Translations under genes and position numbers: made by a program
Assembly: GCA_002362155.1 (NCBI GenBank)
Contig: DETN01000153.1
Span: forward strand, 1 to 19,636
Direction: 5' to 3'
DNA: 19,636 nucleotides
From: Lachnospiraceae bacterium UBA3287
Lineage (GTDB): Bacteria > Bacillota > Clostridia > Lachnospirales > Lachnospiraceae
Shown: positions 1 to 8,988 of the stretch, one piece after another
How the letters are laid out: the number at the start of each line of letters is the position of its first letter
Position numbering within the stretch: position 1 is the first letter of the stretch
Notes under the pieces: generated by a model
What the model saw: the letters and a program-made list of their open reading frames with translations, nothing else
Database searches by the model: none
Told to the model about the DNA's origin: nothing

Positions 1-233
1 CCGGCCACTGCCACGCCGGCTCCGATATTGCCGTTGACCAGCATGATGACCATCTGCACGATGGCGGGCAGAAGGACCAGGGTCATGAAAAAGCTCTTTG
101 TGCAGGGATTCTGCCTTGTATAGGCCCAGCCGATAAACAGGCCGATCAGCAGCGAACATGCTGTGCAGATGAAAAAGCTGGTGCCTGTCAGGCTTCCGGC
201 TGTGATAATGGATGCGAACAATGTATCTGTCAT
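1..233 (-). CDS. DUF4956 membrane protein, N-terminal part (gene runs off the window)
   Basis: Only the first 77 or so codons are inside the window; the gene continues past base 1. The protein begins MTDTLFASIITAGSL and shows two hydrophobic segments at about residues 19-36 and 48-66, the second followed by NGNIGAGVAVAG, a glycine-rich loop typical of DUF4956 proteins. The start is the ATG at 233-231, preceded by GGAGGAA with about 7 nt spacing. It lies 34 nt downstream of the VTC-domain gene on the same strand, so the two very likely share a transcript. In Bacillota, DUF4956 genes commonly sit beside VTC-domain genes and CotH-type genes (established association), which supports the call. The molecular function of DUF4956 is not known. 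A role as membrane partner of the polyphosphate enzyme is inference only. Confidence 0.75.
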   Translation of the reverse strand, partial: MTDTLFASIITAGSLTGTSFFICTACSLLIGLFIGWAYTRQNPCTKSFFMTLVLLPAIVQMVIMLVNGNIGAGVAVA

Positions 234-267
234 TTCTGATTTCCTCCTCGGATCAATTCCTTATATA

Positions 268-1128
268 TTAATGCAGCTGGGCTGCTCTCTGACGATGACT
301 GCTTATAAGAGGACGGCCGCTCCCCAGAGGGGCACGCCATCCCAGAAGTCCTCTGAAGCTCCTTCGCTCTCTGATCTTCCCGGGTTCGGCCCCACAGGCC
401 GCAGGAAGGGGAGCCGGCATCAGGATCTGCGGCTCCTCCGCGCAAAGTATTTCGAAGCCCCTTCCGTACTTGGAAAAAGAGGTCTGATAGATCTTCAGCT
501 CCGAAAAGATCCTGGAAAGCTCCAAGGGGACCGATCCGGCGATCTTCAGCTCCATCAGGACCTGGCCGGGCTCCAGGATATCCCGTCCCCGGCCGCCCAG
601 AGTCAGGTCCATATCCTTTGTCCGCCAGCGGATGTTGGTATCGAAGGTGATCCGAAGCTCCGGATCCTCGATGCCCGCCATGGCGATCCTGTCATAGGAA
701 ATGACCATGGCCGGTGCAAGACCCCTATAGTGGGTGCGGAAGAATTCGATCTCGGCCCCGATCTGGCCCTGCGGCTGCTCCATGCCCCTGCCGTCCAGGT
801 AGTTTTTTGCCTTTCTGTAGGGCATGTCGGTCCTTCTCTTATAGACCACGCCCTTATATTTCTTCTTGATCTCTATAAAGGAAAGGCTTTCCTCTCCCGG
901 CCTGTTGTAGCAGCGGAGCCTGAGCTTTTCCTTATAGACCGGCTTTTCCAGGGAAGACCGGACCAGGCTGTAGTCCTGTGTATCATAATAGATGTTGAGG
1001 ATGTTGGTGAGTCCGTACTGATCCACCTCCGCATAGCCCTCAAGGCGCTTTCTCAGCTCCAGATACTGGTCTCTGCTGAGGAGATATTTGACTTCTACTC
1101 TTTCGAATACATCCTGAAAACCGCTCAT
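268..1128 (-). CDS. VTC-domain polyphosphate polymerase-like protein
   Basis: 286-residue protein of the VTC/CYTH tunnel-fold group; yeast Vtc4 makes polyphosphate from ATP. The basic and acidic strand motifs of the tunnel are present in order: ERVEVKYLL (R10, K14), IYYDT (47-50), KLRLRCY (R70, R72), IEIKKKY and VYKRR (E86, K88, K97), SYDRIAM (144-150), RITFD, LMELKI (E193, K195) and SFSKYGRGFE (K220). Residues after about 231 form a Pro/Arg-rich tail with no recognisable domain. The ATG at 1128 has AAGGAG 6 nt upstream. DUF4956 follows directly. The catalytic residue pattern suggests an active enzyme, but substrate and product are inferred from family. A triphosphatase of the CYTH group is the alternative; the DUF4956 neighbour argues for the VTC branch. 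A direct repeat at 1226-1243 may regulate this operon. Confidence 0.88.
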   Translation of the reverse strand: MSGFQDVFERVEVKYLLSRDQYLELRKRLEGYAEVDQYGLTNILNIYYDTQDYSLVRSSLEKPVYKEKLRLRCYNRPGEESLSFIEIKKKYKGVVYKRRTDMPYRKAKNYLDGRGMEQPQGQIGAEIEFFRTHYRGLAPAMVISYDRIAMAGIEDPELRITFDTNIRWRTKDMDLTLGGRGRDILEPGQVLMELKIAGSVPLELSRIFSELKIYQTSFSKYGRGFEILCAEEPQILMPAPLPAACGAEPGKIRERRSFRGLLGWRAPLGSGRPLISSHRQRAAQLH

Positions 1129-1212
1129 GTCTTACTCCTTTCCCGCAGGGGCTTTTCTGTCAGGTCCCTCTGCGGTCTTTATTTTCCCTTTTGTTTTCCT
1201 CTGTCTGAAGGC

Positions 1213-1243
1213 ATGATACGGCCTCAAACTTAGCCGAAACTTA
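1213..1243 (-). promoter_or_regulatory. Direct repeat with 11-bp period and candidate -10 upstream of the VTC operon
   Basis: On the minus strand TAAGTTT occurs twice, at 1243-1237 and 1232-1226, exactly 11 bp apart. A possible -10 element TATCAT (1218-1213) follows 7 nt later, with no good -35 hexamer. Tandem heptamers one helical turn apart, occupying the -35 zone, are the usual binding pattern of OmpR/PhoB-family response regulators. Seen: the repeat and its spacing. Inferred: that it is an activator site. Confidence 0.4.
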
Positions 1244-1277
1244 AAAACAGATCTTTTTTTGTGAAGCGTCTGTGAAC

Positions 1278-1324
1278 AAAAAAGACACAGGGAGCTTCGC
1301 GGCATGCCGCGCAGCTTCCTGTGC
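1278..1324 (-). terminator. Rho-independent terminator downstream of addA
   Basis: The arms CACAGGGAGCT (1286-1296) and AGCTTCCTGTG (1314-1324) pair with one G-U, and a self-complementary GCGGCATGCCGC sits at the apex. On the minus strand the hairpin is followed by TCTTTTTTG. It lies 40 nt after the addA stop and separates addBA from the VTC operon. Confidence 0.85.
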
Positions 1325-1363
1325 CTTCTGCTTTTCTTTCTTATGCAGGATAATGATCTTTCC

Positions 1364-4300
1364 TCATACGTGCACTTCGCATCTGAGACGGAAGGAGTAA
1401 AGGATCCTTTCCGAGACCTTTCTGTGGGTCATCCGCTCAATGGCGGTGCTGTAATAATCCATCTGGACTTTATAGCGGTCTGAGAGTTCCTCTCCCTTTT
1501 CTACCCGGTCGGTCTTATAGTCCACCAGGACGATCTGCCCCTCCTCTTCGAAGAAGGCGTCGATGATCCCCTGGATCAGGACCGTTTCCGTATCGGGATA
1601 GGAGGCGGCCATCCTGGAGGCGGGAAGGCCCAGGACAAAGGGCTGCTCCCGGAAAAGGAGGCCTTTCCCGGCCGCCCGGGCCATTCTCCGTCCCAGAGGG
1701 GATTGTAAAAAGCCCAGAATCAGGCGGGGACTGACAAGAGAAGCATCCTCCTCGGGGATCAGGCCGGCCCCGGCCGTCTCCTGCCTCCAGGCAAGGACCC
1801 TTTCCTCCGTCAGGGCGTCCGGATCCGGGAAGCGTTTATAGTCCCAGAGCTCCATCAGCCTGTGCACGGCAGTGCCGTAGCCCGTGCCGGAGCTCTTCTC
1901 CTCTTCCGCATCCCCGGCCTTTGCAAAGGAGGGAACTGTGGCCCTGGGAGGATCCGGGAAGAGGACTTTTTCTCCCTCTCCCGCTTCCTCTTCGCCGGCT
2001 CCGGCATGGGCCCCGTGTATGGCAGCCATCTTCAGCTCGGAAACGCTGACCTTGGTATAGAGCCCCTCCAGCTCGGGATGGGGATAGGAGGCGGAAAGCC
2101 GCCTTTTGATCTCTTCCTCTGCGGGGTCCATTTCTCCCCGCTCCTCCCCGGCGGCTGCCAGAAGGGCCATCTCTCTTTCCGCCAGCCTGGTCTGTTCTCC
2201 CAGACCGGAAAGTCGCATGGAGGCAGTCCCGATCCGGCGCACCCCGGCCAGAGAGCTTCCCGTCTCCAGAAGATCCCCTCTATCGTCCGTGACCATCATG
2301 GCTTCCAGGATCAGATCCAGGAAGCTGGAGGAGTCCATGATCACCGAATCCGGCAGATGGAAGGACCGTTCCAGACCCTTGAGCTTCTGGCCGCATTTTT
2401 CCACTGTCTTGGCCATATCTTTGCTGTGGGCCGTCAGGATCAGCTTCTCCTTGGCCCTGGTCATGGCCACGTAAAGGACGCGGAGCTCCTCGCCCAGGCT
2501 GTCCCTTCTGATCTTATCCGCGATCATATCCTTGCGCAGGGTGGAGGCCTTCAGCCTGCCCTCCGGGTCCACGTAGTCGATGCCGATGCCCCAGTCCGTA
2601 TCACAGACCAGGCTGCCGGAGGCGTCGTGGCGCTTAAAGCTGTAGCCCTTGGAAAGCCCAGCCACAAAGCAGATGGGGAATTCCAGGCCCTTGCTCTTGT
2701 GGATGGTCATGATCCGCACCACGTCCGCGTGCTCGTCCAGGATATTGGCTTCCCCGTAGTCCACCTCGTAGCGTTGCATCTGGTCAATGTAGCGGATGAA
2801 CTGGAAGAGGCCTGTAAAGGCCGTCTGCTCGAAATTCGAGGCCTGGGTCTCCAGCATGCGGAGATTGGCCACCCTCTGCCGTCCTCCGGGCAGGGTCCTG
2901 CAGTAGTCCGCATAGCCCGTCTGGTCCAGAAGGCCGGAGAGCAGCTCATGGACCGGCATGTAAAGGCTCTTTTTCCGCCAGGTCTCCAGAAAGGCCATAA
3001 AATCCCCAAGCCGTTTGGACAGTTCGTCTTTCTCTTCTCTGCCCAGATATTCCAGAACGCTTTCGTAAAGGATCCTGTCCTGTCTGTCCAGGCGGATCCT
3101 GGCCAGGTCCTCCTCCGTAAAGCCGCCGAAGTAGCTGTGCATGACCCCGTACAGGGGAATGTCCTGTCTGGGATTGTCCAGGACCCGGAGAAGCTGCAGG
3201 ATAGTCCGGATCTCCTGGGCGGAGAAATATCCGGCCCTGGAGTCCACGTAGGAGGGAATGCCCTCCTTTTCGAATACGTCCCTGAACTCCTCGTTCCAGC
3301 CGGCGCTGGACCTTAAAAGGACCACCATGTCCCCGTAGGTTGCAGGGCGCAGGCCCCCGGTCTCCTCATCCTTTAAGGGGAAGCTCCCCACCATCTCTCT
3401 GATCCTGCCGGCTATGGCAAGGGCCTCCCGCCTTCTGGAAGAGAGCTCCTCTTCCTCCTCGGTCAGGCCCTCCCCGGGAGCCTCCTGCCCTTCTTCCTCT
3501 TCCGGTTCGAAGGCGCCGTCCACAAGCATCAGCTCTGCCCTGTAGGTATCCTCTCCGGCTTCCGGATAGAGCATGCCGGGCTTTAAGGATACTTCTTCGT
3601 CATACTCCACGCCGCCGATCTCCCGGCGCATGATCCTGTAAAAGATCTGATTGACGAAGTCCAGGACCTCTGTCCGGCTGCGGAAGTTCTGGTCCAGATC
3701 GATCCGCTCCGTCCGGGGATCCTTATGGCGGTAGGTGCCGAACTTCTCCATGAAGATCTCGGGCCTGGCCAGACGGAACTTATAGATGCTCTGCTTGACG
3801 TCGCCCACCATGAAGCGGTTGTAGCGGCCCTGAGCCTCCCTGGAGATCACGGACAGGAGCAGCTCCTGCACGTCGTTGGAGTCCTGGTATTCGTCGATCA
3901 GGATCTCATCGAAGTGCTGCCTGTATTCCACGGCGCATGGCCTGGCGCTGTAGGTCCCGTCCTCATGGGGTTCCACCAGGATCTGCAGGGCATAGTGCTC
4001 CAGATCCGAAAAGTCTATGGCATTCTTCTCCTTCTTGGCCTGGGCAAAGGCCTCTGTGAATTCCAGCGTCAGCTCCGCCAGGGTCTTCAGGAAGGGGGAG
4101 ACCCGGTTCATCATGGCGGCGATGACCTCGGGTGTGTTGTGGGAATAATGCTTATTCAGCTTCTGGATCATATCCTTCTGGGCGTCCCGCATGCTCTTGA
4201 CGGTCTTCTGGACCTCCTCGTCCACAAGAGGGTAGGCCTTTTTGCCGCAGGTGGGGATCCTGGCAAAGTTATGGACGCAGGTCCTGCAGACAGCGTCCCA

Positions 4301-5188
4301 GAGGATCCTGGCGTCTTCGGAAGAGAGGGTCCCTGCATAGGGCATGAGAGACCCTGTCCCTCCTGCCATGGAATCCAGCACTTCTCCCGCCCTGCCCTTA
4401 TGCAGGGGCTCGAAGATCTGACTCTGCTCCGTTTCCAGGAAGTCCGCGTAGGGAGTGGGGCCGTCCGGCTGCAGGCTCATACGGATCATGGCATCGTACT
4501 GCTTTTCGGACTCCAGAAGCCTCTGCAGGGCCTGCAGAAGGCCCGCCTGCATCCAGATCTGGCCAAAGAGGTCCTCTATATCCTGAATCTCATAGTCCAG
4601 GGCCCTTTCCCTCAGCCATTTCTCCGGCTGGGGATGGCTGGTGGACCTGGCGTAAAGGGCGTGGATCAGTTCCTCCAGTCCCTTGTCGGACCCTCTTGGA
4701 CAGAAATACTCGGCACAGGCAAGGAAATCCCTGTCATTTTCCGCGTATTTCTTCTCCAGGAAGTCCTGCATGACCTCTCCCTCCAGAAGGGCCCTTTCCG
4801 TTTCGTCCATCTGACGAAAGCCCGGATCCAGCTCGATCTCGGAAAAGTTGTTGCGCAGCAGGAAGGTGCAGAAACTGTCTATGGTAGTGATCTGGGCGTT
4901 GTGGAGAAGCATCTCCTGCCTCTGCAGGTGGCCGTTCTGCGGATCTGCTTTCAGCCTGTCGGAAATGGCCTTTCCGATCCTCTCCCGCATCTGGGCGGCC
5001 GCCGCTCTGGTAAAGGTCACTACCAGCAGCCTGTCTATGTCCAGGGGATGGTCTCCCTCACTGATCATGCGCACGATCCTTTCCACCAGGACCGCCGTCT
5101 TGCCGCTGCCGGCCGCCGCCGACACAAGAATGTTATGATTTCTGGCATCCAGGACTTCTTTCTGCCTGTCAGTAAAATTGATTGCCAT
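1364..5188 (-). CDS. addA: ATP-dependent helicase/nuclease subunit A (AddA)
   Basis: 1274 residues, close to the usual 1200-1250. AddA is the helicase-nuclease subunit of AddAB, which resects double-strand breaks to load RecA, the Bacillota counterpart of RecBCD. Superfamily 1 helicase motifs are complete: Walker A AAAGSGKT (K30), DEYQDS (432-437), QNFRSR (500-505), TIHKSKGLEFP (828-838) and LYVAMTRAKEKL (905-916). The C-terminal nuclease carries GTAVHRLMELW and the catalytic VDYKTD (D1223, K1225), so both activities look intact. An acidic insert (EPEEEEGQEAPGEGLTEEEE) lies near residues 560-580, and a second Glu/Gly-rich linker precedes the nuclease domain. The ATG at 5188 has AGGAGA about 5 nt upstream. 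The addB stop is 37 nt away, so addB-addA is one operon, in the order typical of Bacillota. Confidence 0.97.
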   Translation of the reverse strand: MAINFTDRQKEVLDARNHNILVSAAAGSGKTAVLVERIVRMISEGDHPLDIDRLLVVTFTRAAAAQMRERIGKAISDRLKADPQNGHLQRQEMLLHNAQITTIDSFCTFLLRNNFSEIELDPGFRQMDETERALLEGEVMQDFLEKKYAENDRDFLACAEYFCPRGSDKGLEELIHALYARSTSHPQPEKWLRERALDYEIQDIEDLFGQIWMQAGLLQALQRLLESEKQYDAMIRMSLQPDGPTPYADFLETEQSQIFEPLHKGRAGEVLDSMAGGTGSLMPYAGTLSSEDARILWDAVCRTCVHNFARIPTCGKKAYPLVDEEVQKTVKSMRDAQKDMIQKLNKHYSHNTPEVIAAMMNRVSPFLKTLAELTLEFTEAFAQAKKEKNAIDFSDLEHYALQILVEPHEDGTYSARPCAVEYRQHFDEILIDEYQDSNDVQELLLSVISREAQGRYNRFMVGDVKQSIYKFRLARPEIFMEKFGTYRHKDPRTERIDLDQNFRSRTEVLDFVNQIFYRIMRREIGGVEYDEEVSLKPGMLYPEAGEDTYRAELMLVDGAFEPEEEEGQEAPGEGLTEEEEELSSRRREALAIAGRIREMVGSFPLKDEETGGLRPATYGDMVVLLRSSAGWNEEFRDVFEKEGIPSYVDSRAGYFSAQEIRTILQLLRVLDNPRQDIPLYGVMHSYFGGFTEEDLARIRLDRQDRILYESVLEYLGREEKDELSKRLGDFMAFLETWRKKSLYMPVHELLSGLLDQTGYADYCRTLPGGRQRVANLRMLETQASNFEQTAFTGLFQFIRYIDQMQRYEVDYGEANILDEHADVVRIMTIHKSKGLEFPICFVAGLSKGYSFKRHDASGSLVCDTDWGIGIDYVDPEGRLKASTLRKDMIADKIRRDSLGEELRVLYVAMTRAKEKLILTAHSKDMAKTVEKCGQKLKGLERSFHLPDSVIMDSSSFLDLILEAMMVTDDRGDLLETGSSLAGVRRIGTASMRLSGLGEQTRLAEREMALLAAAGEERGEMDPAEEEIKRRLSASYPHPELEGLYTKVSVSELKMAAIHGAHAGAGEEEAGEGEKVLFPDPPRATVPSFAKAGDAEEEKSSGTGYGTAVHRLMELWDYKRFPDPDALTEERVLAWRQETAGAGLIPEEDASLVSPRLILGFLQSPLGRRMARAAGKGLLFREQPFVLGLPASRMAASYPDTETVLIQGIIDAFFEEEGQIVLVDYKTDRVEKGEELSDRYKVQMDYYSTAIERMTHRKVSERILYSFRLRCEVHV

Positions 5189-5225
5189 TTGTATCTCCTA
5201 AGGGGTATGAAGGGATATGCTTGTC

Positions 5226-8200
5226 TCAGCTTCTGTAGTCATAGCCCGGGATCCGGATGTCGAAGCCGCATACGTTTTTATATTCACAGTAGTCGCAGGC
5301 TGTTCTGGTCTTATCCAGCCGGACGGGAGATGCGTCGGTGGCTCCGTCCAGGATATCCACCGCCACTCTGCAGACGGCTTTCCTGGCCGCCTCTGTCATG
5401 GCCTCGAAATCCTCTCCCGAATAGACCCTGGATCTGGCGTCCGGGCTCCGGTCCTTCTTCAGCTGGACCGGAATGACATCGGAGCTTCCCGACAGATTTT
5501 TGTCCAGGCGCCGCATGCTGTCTTCTTCACCAAGGACCATGCCGGTGGGGCGGAGCTTTTTGCGCAGCTTCTTTCTGTCCTCTTCGGTAACGACAAAGCC
5601 CCCGTCCTCAAAGTCCGCGTTTTCGGGATCCGCATCGGTCATGGGATTGTCCAGCCTGTAATAGAGCATGGCGGAGGGAATGATCTCCTGTCCCTGGTTG
5701 TCCTTTCGCAGCTGGTCCAGCACCGCGTTCATGTAGACCAGGAGCTGGAGCTGGTAGCCCTTTTCCATCTGTTCCCGGTCCAGATCCCTGCTGCCGGACT
5801 TATAGTCCAGGATCTTGACATAGATCCTGTCCCCGTCCCTGCACAGGTCCACCCTGTCTATGATGCCTGTCATCTCCAGGCTTCTTCCGCCCTCCAGTTC
5901 AAAGGTGATGGGCTCGCTGCCTTCTCCCATGCCGAAGGCCTTTTCATAGTCCCAGGGAGTAAAGCTGCCCTGCAGAAGCTGGTACTGCAGCGTCTCCACC
6001 GTCCTGTCCAGGATCTTCCAGAGCCTGCCCAGCTCCGCCCTGGACCGCTCCGAGGAATAAAGGAGCTGGTCGTGGTAGGCGGCCGCCGTTTCCGTAAGGG
6101 CCTGGGTCATAAGGTCCCGGCCCTGCTCTTTTGTAAAGGTCTCCCAGTCCAGGCCGCTCTTTCTGAGCTTGCGGCCAAAGAGCTTTAAACTGTCATGGAG
6201 AATGGTCCCCGTATCATTAGCTTTATAGGTATATTCCTTCCGCTCGGAAAGGCCCAGTCCGTATTTGAGGAACTGGAACATCAGGCACTGGGCGCTCCTT
6301 TCCATGCGGGAGATGCTGCCTCTTACGGTATCGCTGTAGAGGGCCCTGGCCGTCTCTCTGGAAAGCCACACAGGGTCGTAATGGCTGAAGGCAGAAATCC
6401 TCAGCTGCTCCAGCTTGGCTGCCGCCTCTGGGATCCTTTCAAAGCTCCTGTAAAGGTCCAGGAAGTCCTCTTCCTGATTTCCCTCTTCCAGGCTTCCCTC
6501 CGCATAGAGGCGGAGTCCTTCCGAAAGCATGGTCAGGCCGTCCCCTACGCCGGTCAGCTGGTCCAGGGGAGGATCCAGGGAGGGATCTTCCGGTACAAGG
6601 GCCGGGAAAAGGGCCCGGATCTCACTGATCAGGTAGGAAGGCCTCAGGCTCTTGCCGTCCCTGGAGATCCTGGAATAGGACAGGATCAGCATATCTGCCG
6701 GCCTTGTCAGGTTAAGATAGAGGTAGAACCTCTGGATATTGATCTGCTCTCTGGGGGCAGGGGCCAGGGCAATGTCCTGCTCTGTTAAAAGCTCCCTGTC
6801 CAGGTCGGACAGAATGCCGCCCCTTGAGGCGCTTCTGGGGATGCTGCCGTCATTGACCCCCAGGAAAAAGAGGACGCGGATGCGGCCTGGCCTGGTCCTT
6901 TCCATGTCTCCGCACAGGACCCGGTCCACCCTCTGGGGCAGGGTCCCCAGGCGGATCTCGGAGATGCCGGCTTCCAGCAGCTCCAGGTAGTCGGATGCGG
7001 AAATGGGCTCCTGGGAAAGAAGCTGATAGAGCTGGTCCAGGAGCTCAATGAAGCTCCCGTAGAGCTGGCTGTATTCCTTCTCCCGGACCACGTCTCCCGC
7101 GGCCCCGAACTCCTCTGCCATCCGATCCATCTTTTCGGCGGCCTGTACCCCTGTCAGAAAGGCGTAGAGCTGCCTGGTCCTTTCTCCTACCGTAAGGACA
7201 TGTCTTTTCTGATCTCCTGTCCGGATCTCAGCCGGCAGGGCTTCTTCATTCTCTTCCGGGACCGGTATGCCCTCTTCACCTTCTGCCGGACTGTCCTCTT
7301 CCGCTTCATTCTCCAGAAGGATCATCTCCATAGGGGCGATCTCATTAAGGAAGCGCAGACGCATGGGCTCCGTTTCGGCGTCGAAGGGCATGCGCCACTT
7401 CCTGCGGCCCCGGATCCCGTGCTCCAGGCAGTAGTTCTCCAGAAGATCCGTCTCCTCCCTGGTCAGGGAGCTGATGCCGCTCCTGAGATAACGGAAGACC
7501 GTTTCATAATCAAAGCCCCGGATCCCGATCTGCAGAAGGCTGCGGATGGCTTCCGTCAGGGGATTGTGAATGACCCTGCGGGTCTGGTCCACGTAGACGG
7601 GAATGCCGTAGACCTCGGCGGCTCTGCTGATCAGGTCCCCGTAGGTCTCCAGATCACCGCAGATCAGGGCAAAGTCTCTGTAGCTGTAGCCCTTTTCCGC
7701 AATCAGCTTTTTCATCTGTATGCAGGTCTGACGGACCTCCTCTTCGGGGGATGCCGCTTCCAGGATCCGGACCCGGCCCTCAATGTCTCCCTCAAAGGCC
7801 CTTCTGGGATGGCGGGAAAGGCTCTTTTCCAGGTGGTCCAGGGGCGGATTGTTCAGATACCTTCTGGGCGAATCCTCCCTTTCCGGCAGGTAAAGGTCCT
7901 CCAGCCTGGGGATCCCCGCAGAGGCTCCCCGCCTTGTCAGCTCCATGACCGTCTTCCTGGTCAGATAGAAAAGATCCTGGTCGCTGAAGGAAGGGCCTCC
8001 AAGGCCCAGCTGGGAAGGATGGGGCCCTCCGTCCGGCCCTATGGTCAGAACAAAGATGCACTCCCTGGCCTGCTTCATCAGAGCTTCTATGACCTTGTAC
8101 TGGATAGGGGTAAAGCCGGTAAAGCCGTCAAATACCAGAACGCTGTCCTTCAGGCTCTCCGACCTGGGGATGACCCTGGCCAAAAGGTCCATGGATTCCT

Positions 8201-8753
8201 CGGCCGTATAGAATACGTTCTTCTTTTCCGCCTGAAAGCCCCGGTAAAGGGTCTTTAAGTCCTCCAGGCGAAGACGCAGGGCCTTCTGGCCCCTGCTGCC
8301 TGCAAAGGCGATCAGGTCGTCGATCTCTGCCTCTCCTACCCCGTACTGCATGAATTCGGAAAGGACAGACTTGACCTCCGAGATCATGCCAAGGCGGCCT
8401 ATATTCCTGCCCAGGATCTTCAGATCCTTTCTGCAGGCAGTGGCGGCCCTGCGGATCAGAAGGCTCTTGCCGATCTCTCCCAGGACCGTCCCCCGGGAAG
8501 CCCCGGTCTCTTCAAAGATCCGGTAGGACAGACGGCCGAAGCTCAGGATATCGATGTTCATGATGCCCAGGTCCGGACTTTCCGTGACCAGCTCCATCTG
8601 GGTCCGCATGCTGTACTGCTCGGGAACGATGACCAGGTAGCGGGTCCGGTCCCTGAGGTCCTTCATGGAGGCGGCAGCCTCTTCTATGATTCTTTTATGT
8701 ATGGCTGTGCTCTTGCCGGAGCCGGAGGCTCCGAATACAAATCTGTAACCCAT
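5226..8753 (-). CDS. addB: ATP-dependent nuclease subunit B (AddB)
   Basis: 1175 residues from the ATG at 8753, which has GGAG 8 nt upstream. The open frame extends to 9020, but that extension crosses the promoter and the uraA terminator and would put about 89 residues before the Walker A motif. MGYRFVFGASGSGKST at the very N-terminus (K14) is the normal AddB start. AddB has an inactive helicase-like fold plus a RecB-type nuclease. The nuclease core is ILDYKSG (D983, K985), preceded by DRVDLCRDGD. The four iron-sulfur cysteines of the family are present: C823 (in SAQCLMF) and C1153, C1156, C1162 (CDYCEYKNVC). It pairs with AddA in RecA-loading break repair. The upstream region carries an SOS-like box and two small hairpins, described separately. 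Confidence 0.96.
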   Translation of the reverse strand: MGYRFVFGASGSGKSTAIHKRIIEEAAASMKDLRDRTRYLVIVPEQYSMRTQMELVTESPDLGIMNIDILSFGRLSYRIFEETGASRGTVLGEIGKSLLIRRAATACRKDLKILGRNIGRLGMISEVKSVLSEFMQYGVGEAEIDDLIAFAGSRGQKALRLRLEDLKTLYRGFQAEKKNVFYTAEESMDLLARVIPRSESLKDSVLVFDGFTGFTPIQYKVIEALMKQARECIFVLTIGPDGGPHPSQLGLGGPSFSDQDLFYLTRKTVMELTRRGASAGIPRLEDLYLPEREDSPRRYLNNPPLDHLEKSLSRHPRRAFEGDIEGRVRILEAASPEEEVRQTCIQMKKLIAEKGYSYRDFALICGDLETYGDLISRAAEVYGIPVYVDQTRRVIHNPLTEAIRSLLQIGIRGFDYETVFRYLRSGISSLTREETDLLENYCLEHGIRGRRKWRMPFDAETEPMRLRFLNEIAPMEMILLENEAEEDSPAEGEEGIPVPEENEEALPAEIRTGDQKRHVLTVGERTRQLYAFLTGVQAAEKMDRMAEEFGAAGDVVREKEYSQLYGSFIELLDQLYQLLSQEPISASDYLELLEAGISEIRLGTLPQRVDRVLCGDMERTRPGRIRVLFFLGVNDGSIPRSASRGGILSDLDRELLTEQDIALAPAPREQINIQRFYLYLNLTRPADMLILSYSRISRDGKSLRPSYLISEIRALFPALVPEDPSLDPPLDQLTGVGDGLTMLSEGLRLYAEGSLEEGNQEEDFLDLYRSFERIPEAAAKLEQLRISAFSHYDPVWLSRETARALYSDTVRGSISRMERSAQCLMFQFLKYGLGLSERKEYTYKANDTGTILHDSLKLFGRKLRKSGLDWETFTKEQGRDLMTQALTETAAAYHDQLLYSSERSRAELGRLWKILDRTVETLQYQLLQGSFTPWDYEKAFGMGEGSEPITFELEGGRSLEMTGIIDRVDLCRDGDRIYVKILDYKSGSRDLDREQMEKGYQLQLLVYMNAVLDQLRKDNQGQEIIPSAMLYYRLDNPMTDADPENADFEDGGFVVTEEDRKKLRKKLRPTGMVLGEEDSMRRLDKNLSGSSDVIPVQLKKDRSPDARSRVYSGEDFEAMTEAARKAVCRVAVDILDGATDASPVRLDKTRTACDYCEYKNVCGFDIRIPGYDYRS

Positions 8754-8781
8754 AAATACTTCTCCAAAACACACTATGCCT

Positions 8782-8808
8782 GCAGAGAAAGCCCCAGGCT
8801 TTCTCTGC
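8782..8808 (-). other. Perfect 12-bp hairpin in the addB leader
   Basis: The 12-nt arms GCAGAGAAAGCC and GGCTTTCTCTGC are perfectly complementary with a 3-nt apex. A smaller CCGGT-CAT-ACCGG hairpin precedes it in the transcript. Both lie between the candidate promoter and the addB ribosome binding site. No U-run follows, so it is not a classical terminator. It might stabilise the 5' end of the mRNA or be a protein site; the function is unknown. Confidence 0.6.
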
Positions 8809-8829
8809 CCGGTATGACCGGTCTCCACC

Positions 8830-8858
8830 AGTATACCACCGGGCCGTAGAAAAATAAA
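8830..8858 (-). promoter_or_regulatory. Candidate extended -10 promoter for addBA
   Basis: On the minus strand TGG-TATACT (8838-8830) gives a -10 hexamer with 5 of 6 consensus bases and the TGn extension. The -35 position, 17 bp upstream, is a weak TTTATT (8858-8853). Transcription would begin near 8823 and leave a roughly 70-nt leader to addB. Confidence 0.6.
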
Positions 8859-8867
8859 CATTCGTTC
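8856..8867 (-). promoter_or_regulatory. Candidate LexA/DinR (SOS) box before addBA
   Basis: The minus strand reads GAACGAATGTTT, matching the core GAACRNRYGTTY of the Gram-positive SOS box at every defined position; only the outermost flanking bases deviate. It overlaps the -35 region of the candidate addBA promoter, where a repressor would block transcription. Binding itself is inference. Confidence 0.6.
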
Positions 8868-8988
8868 TGTTTTCAGAGAAAAATCCCCCAGCCTCCAAGG
8901 AGAAAAGGGCTGCAGGAAGGAAACAGGGAAAAGAGACAGAACGGATAAAGGAAAGGAAAAAAAGCCCCAAAAGGTCAAACCTGAAATC

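Noticed and set aside
1862..5476. Long plus-strand frames opposite addA
   Set aside because: Antisense shadows of a clearly conserved gene, caused by GC-rich codon use; no starts or domains of their own.
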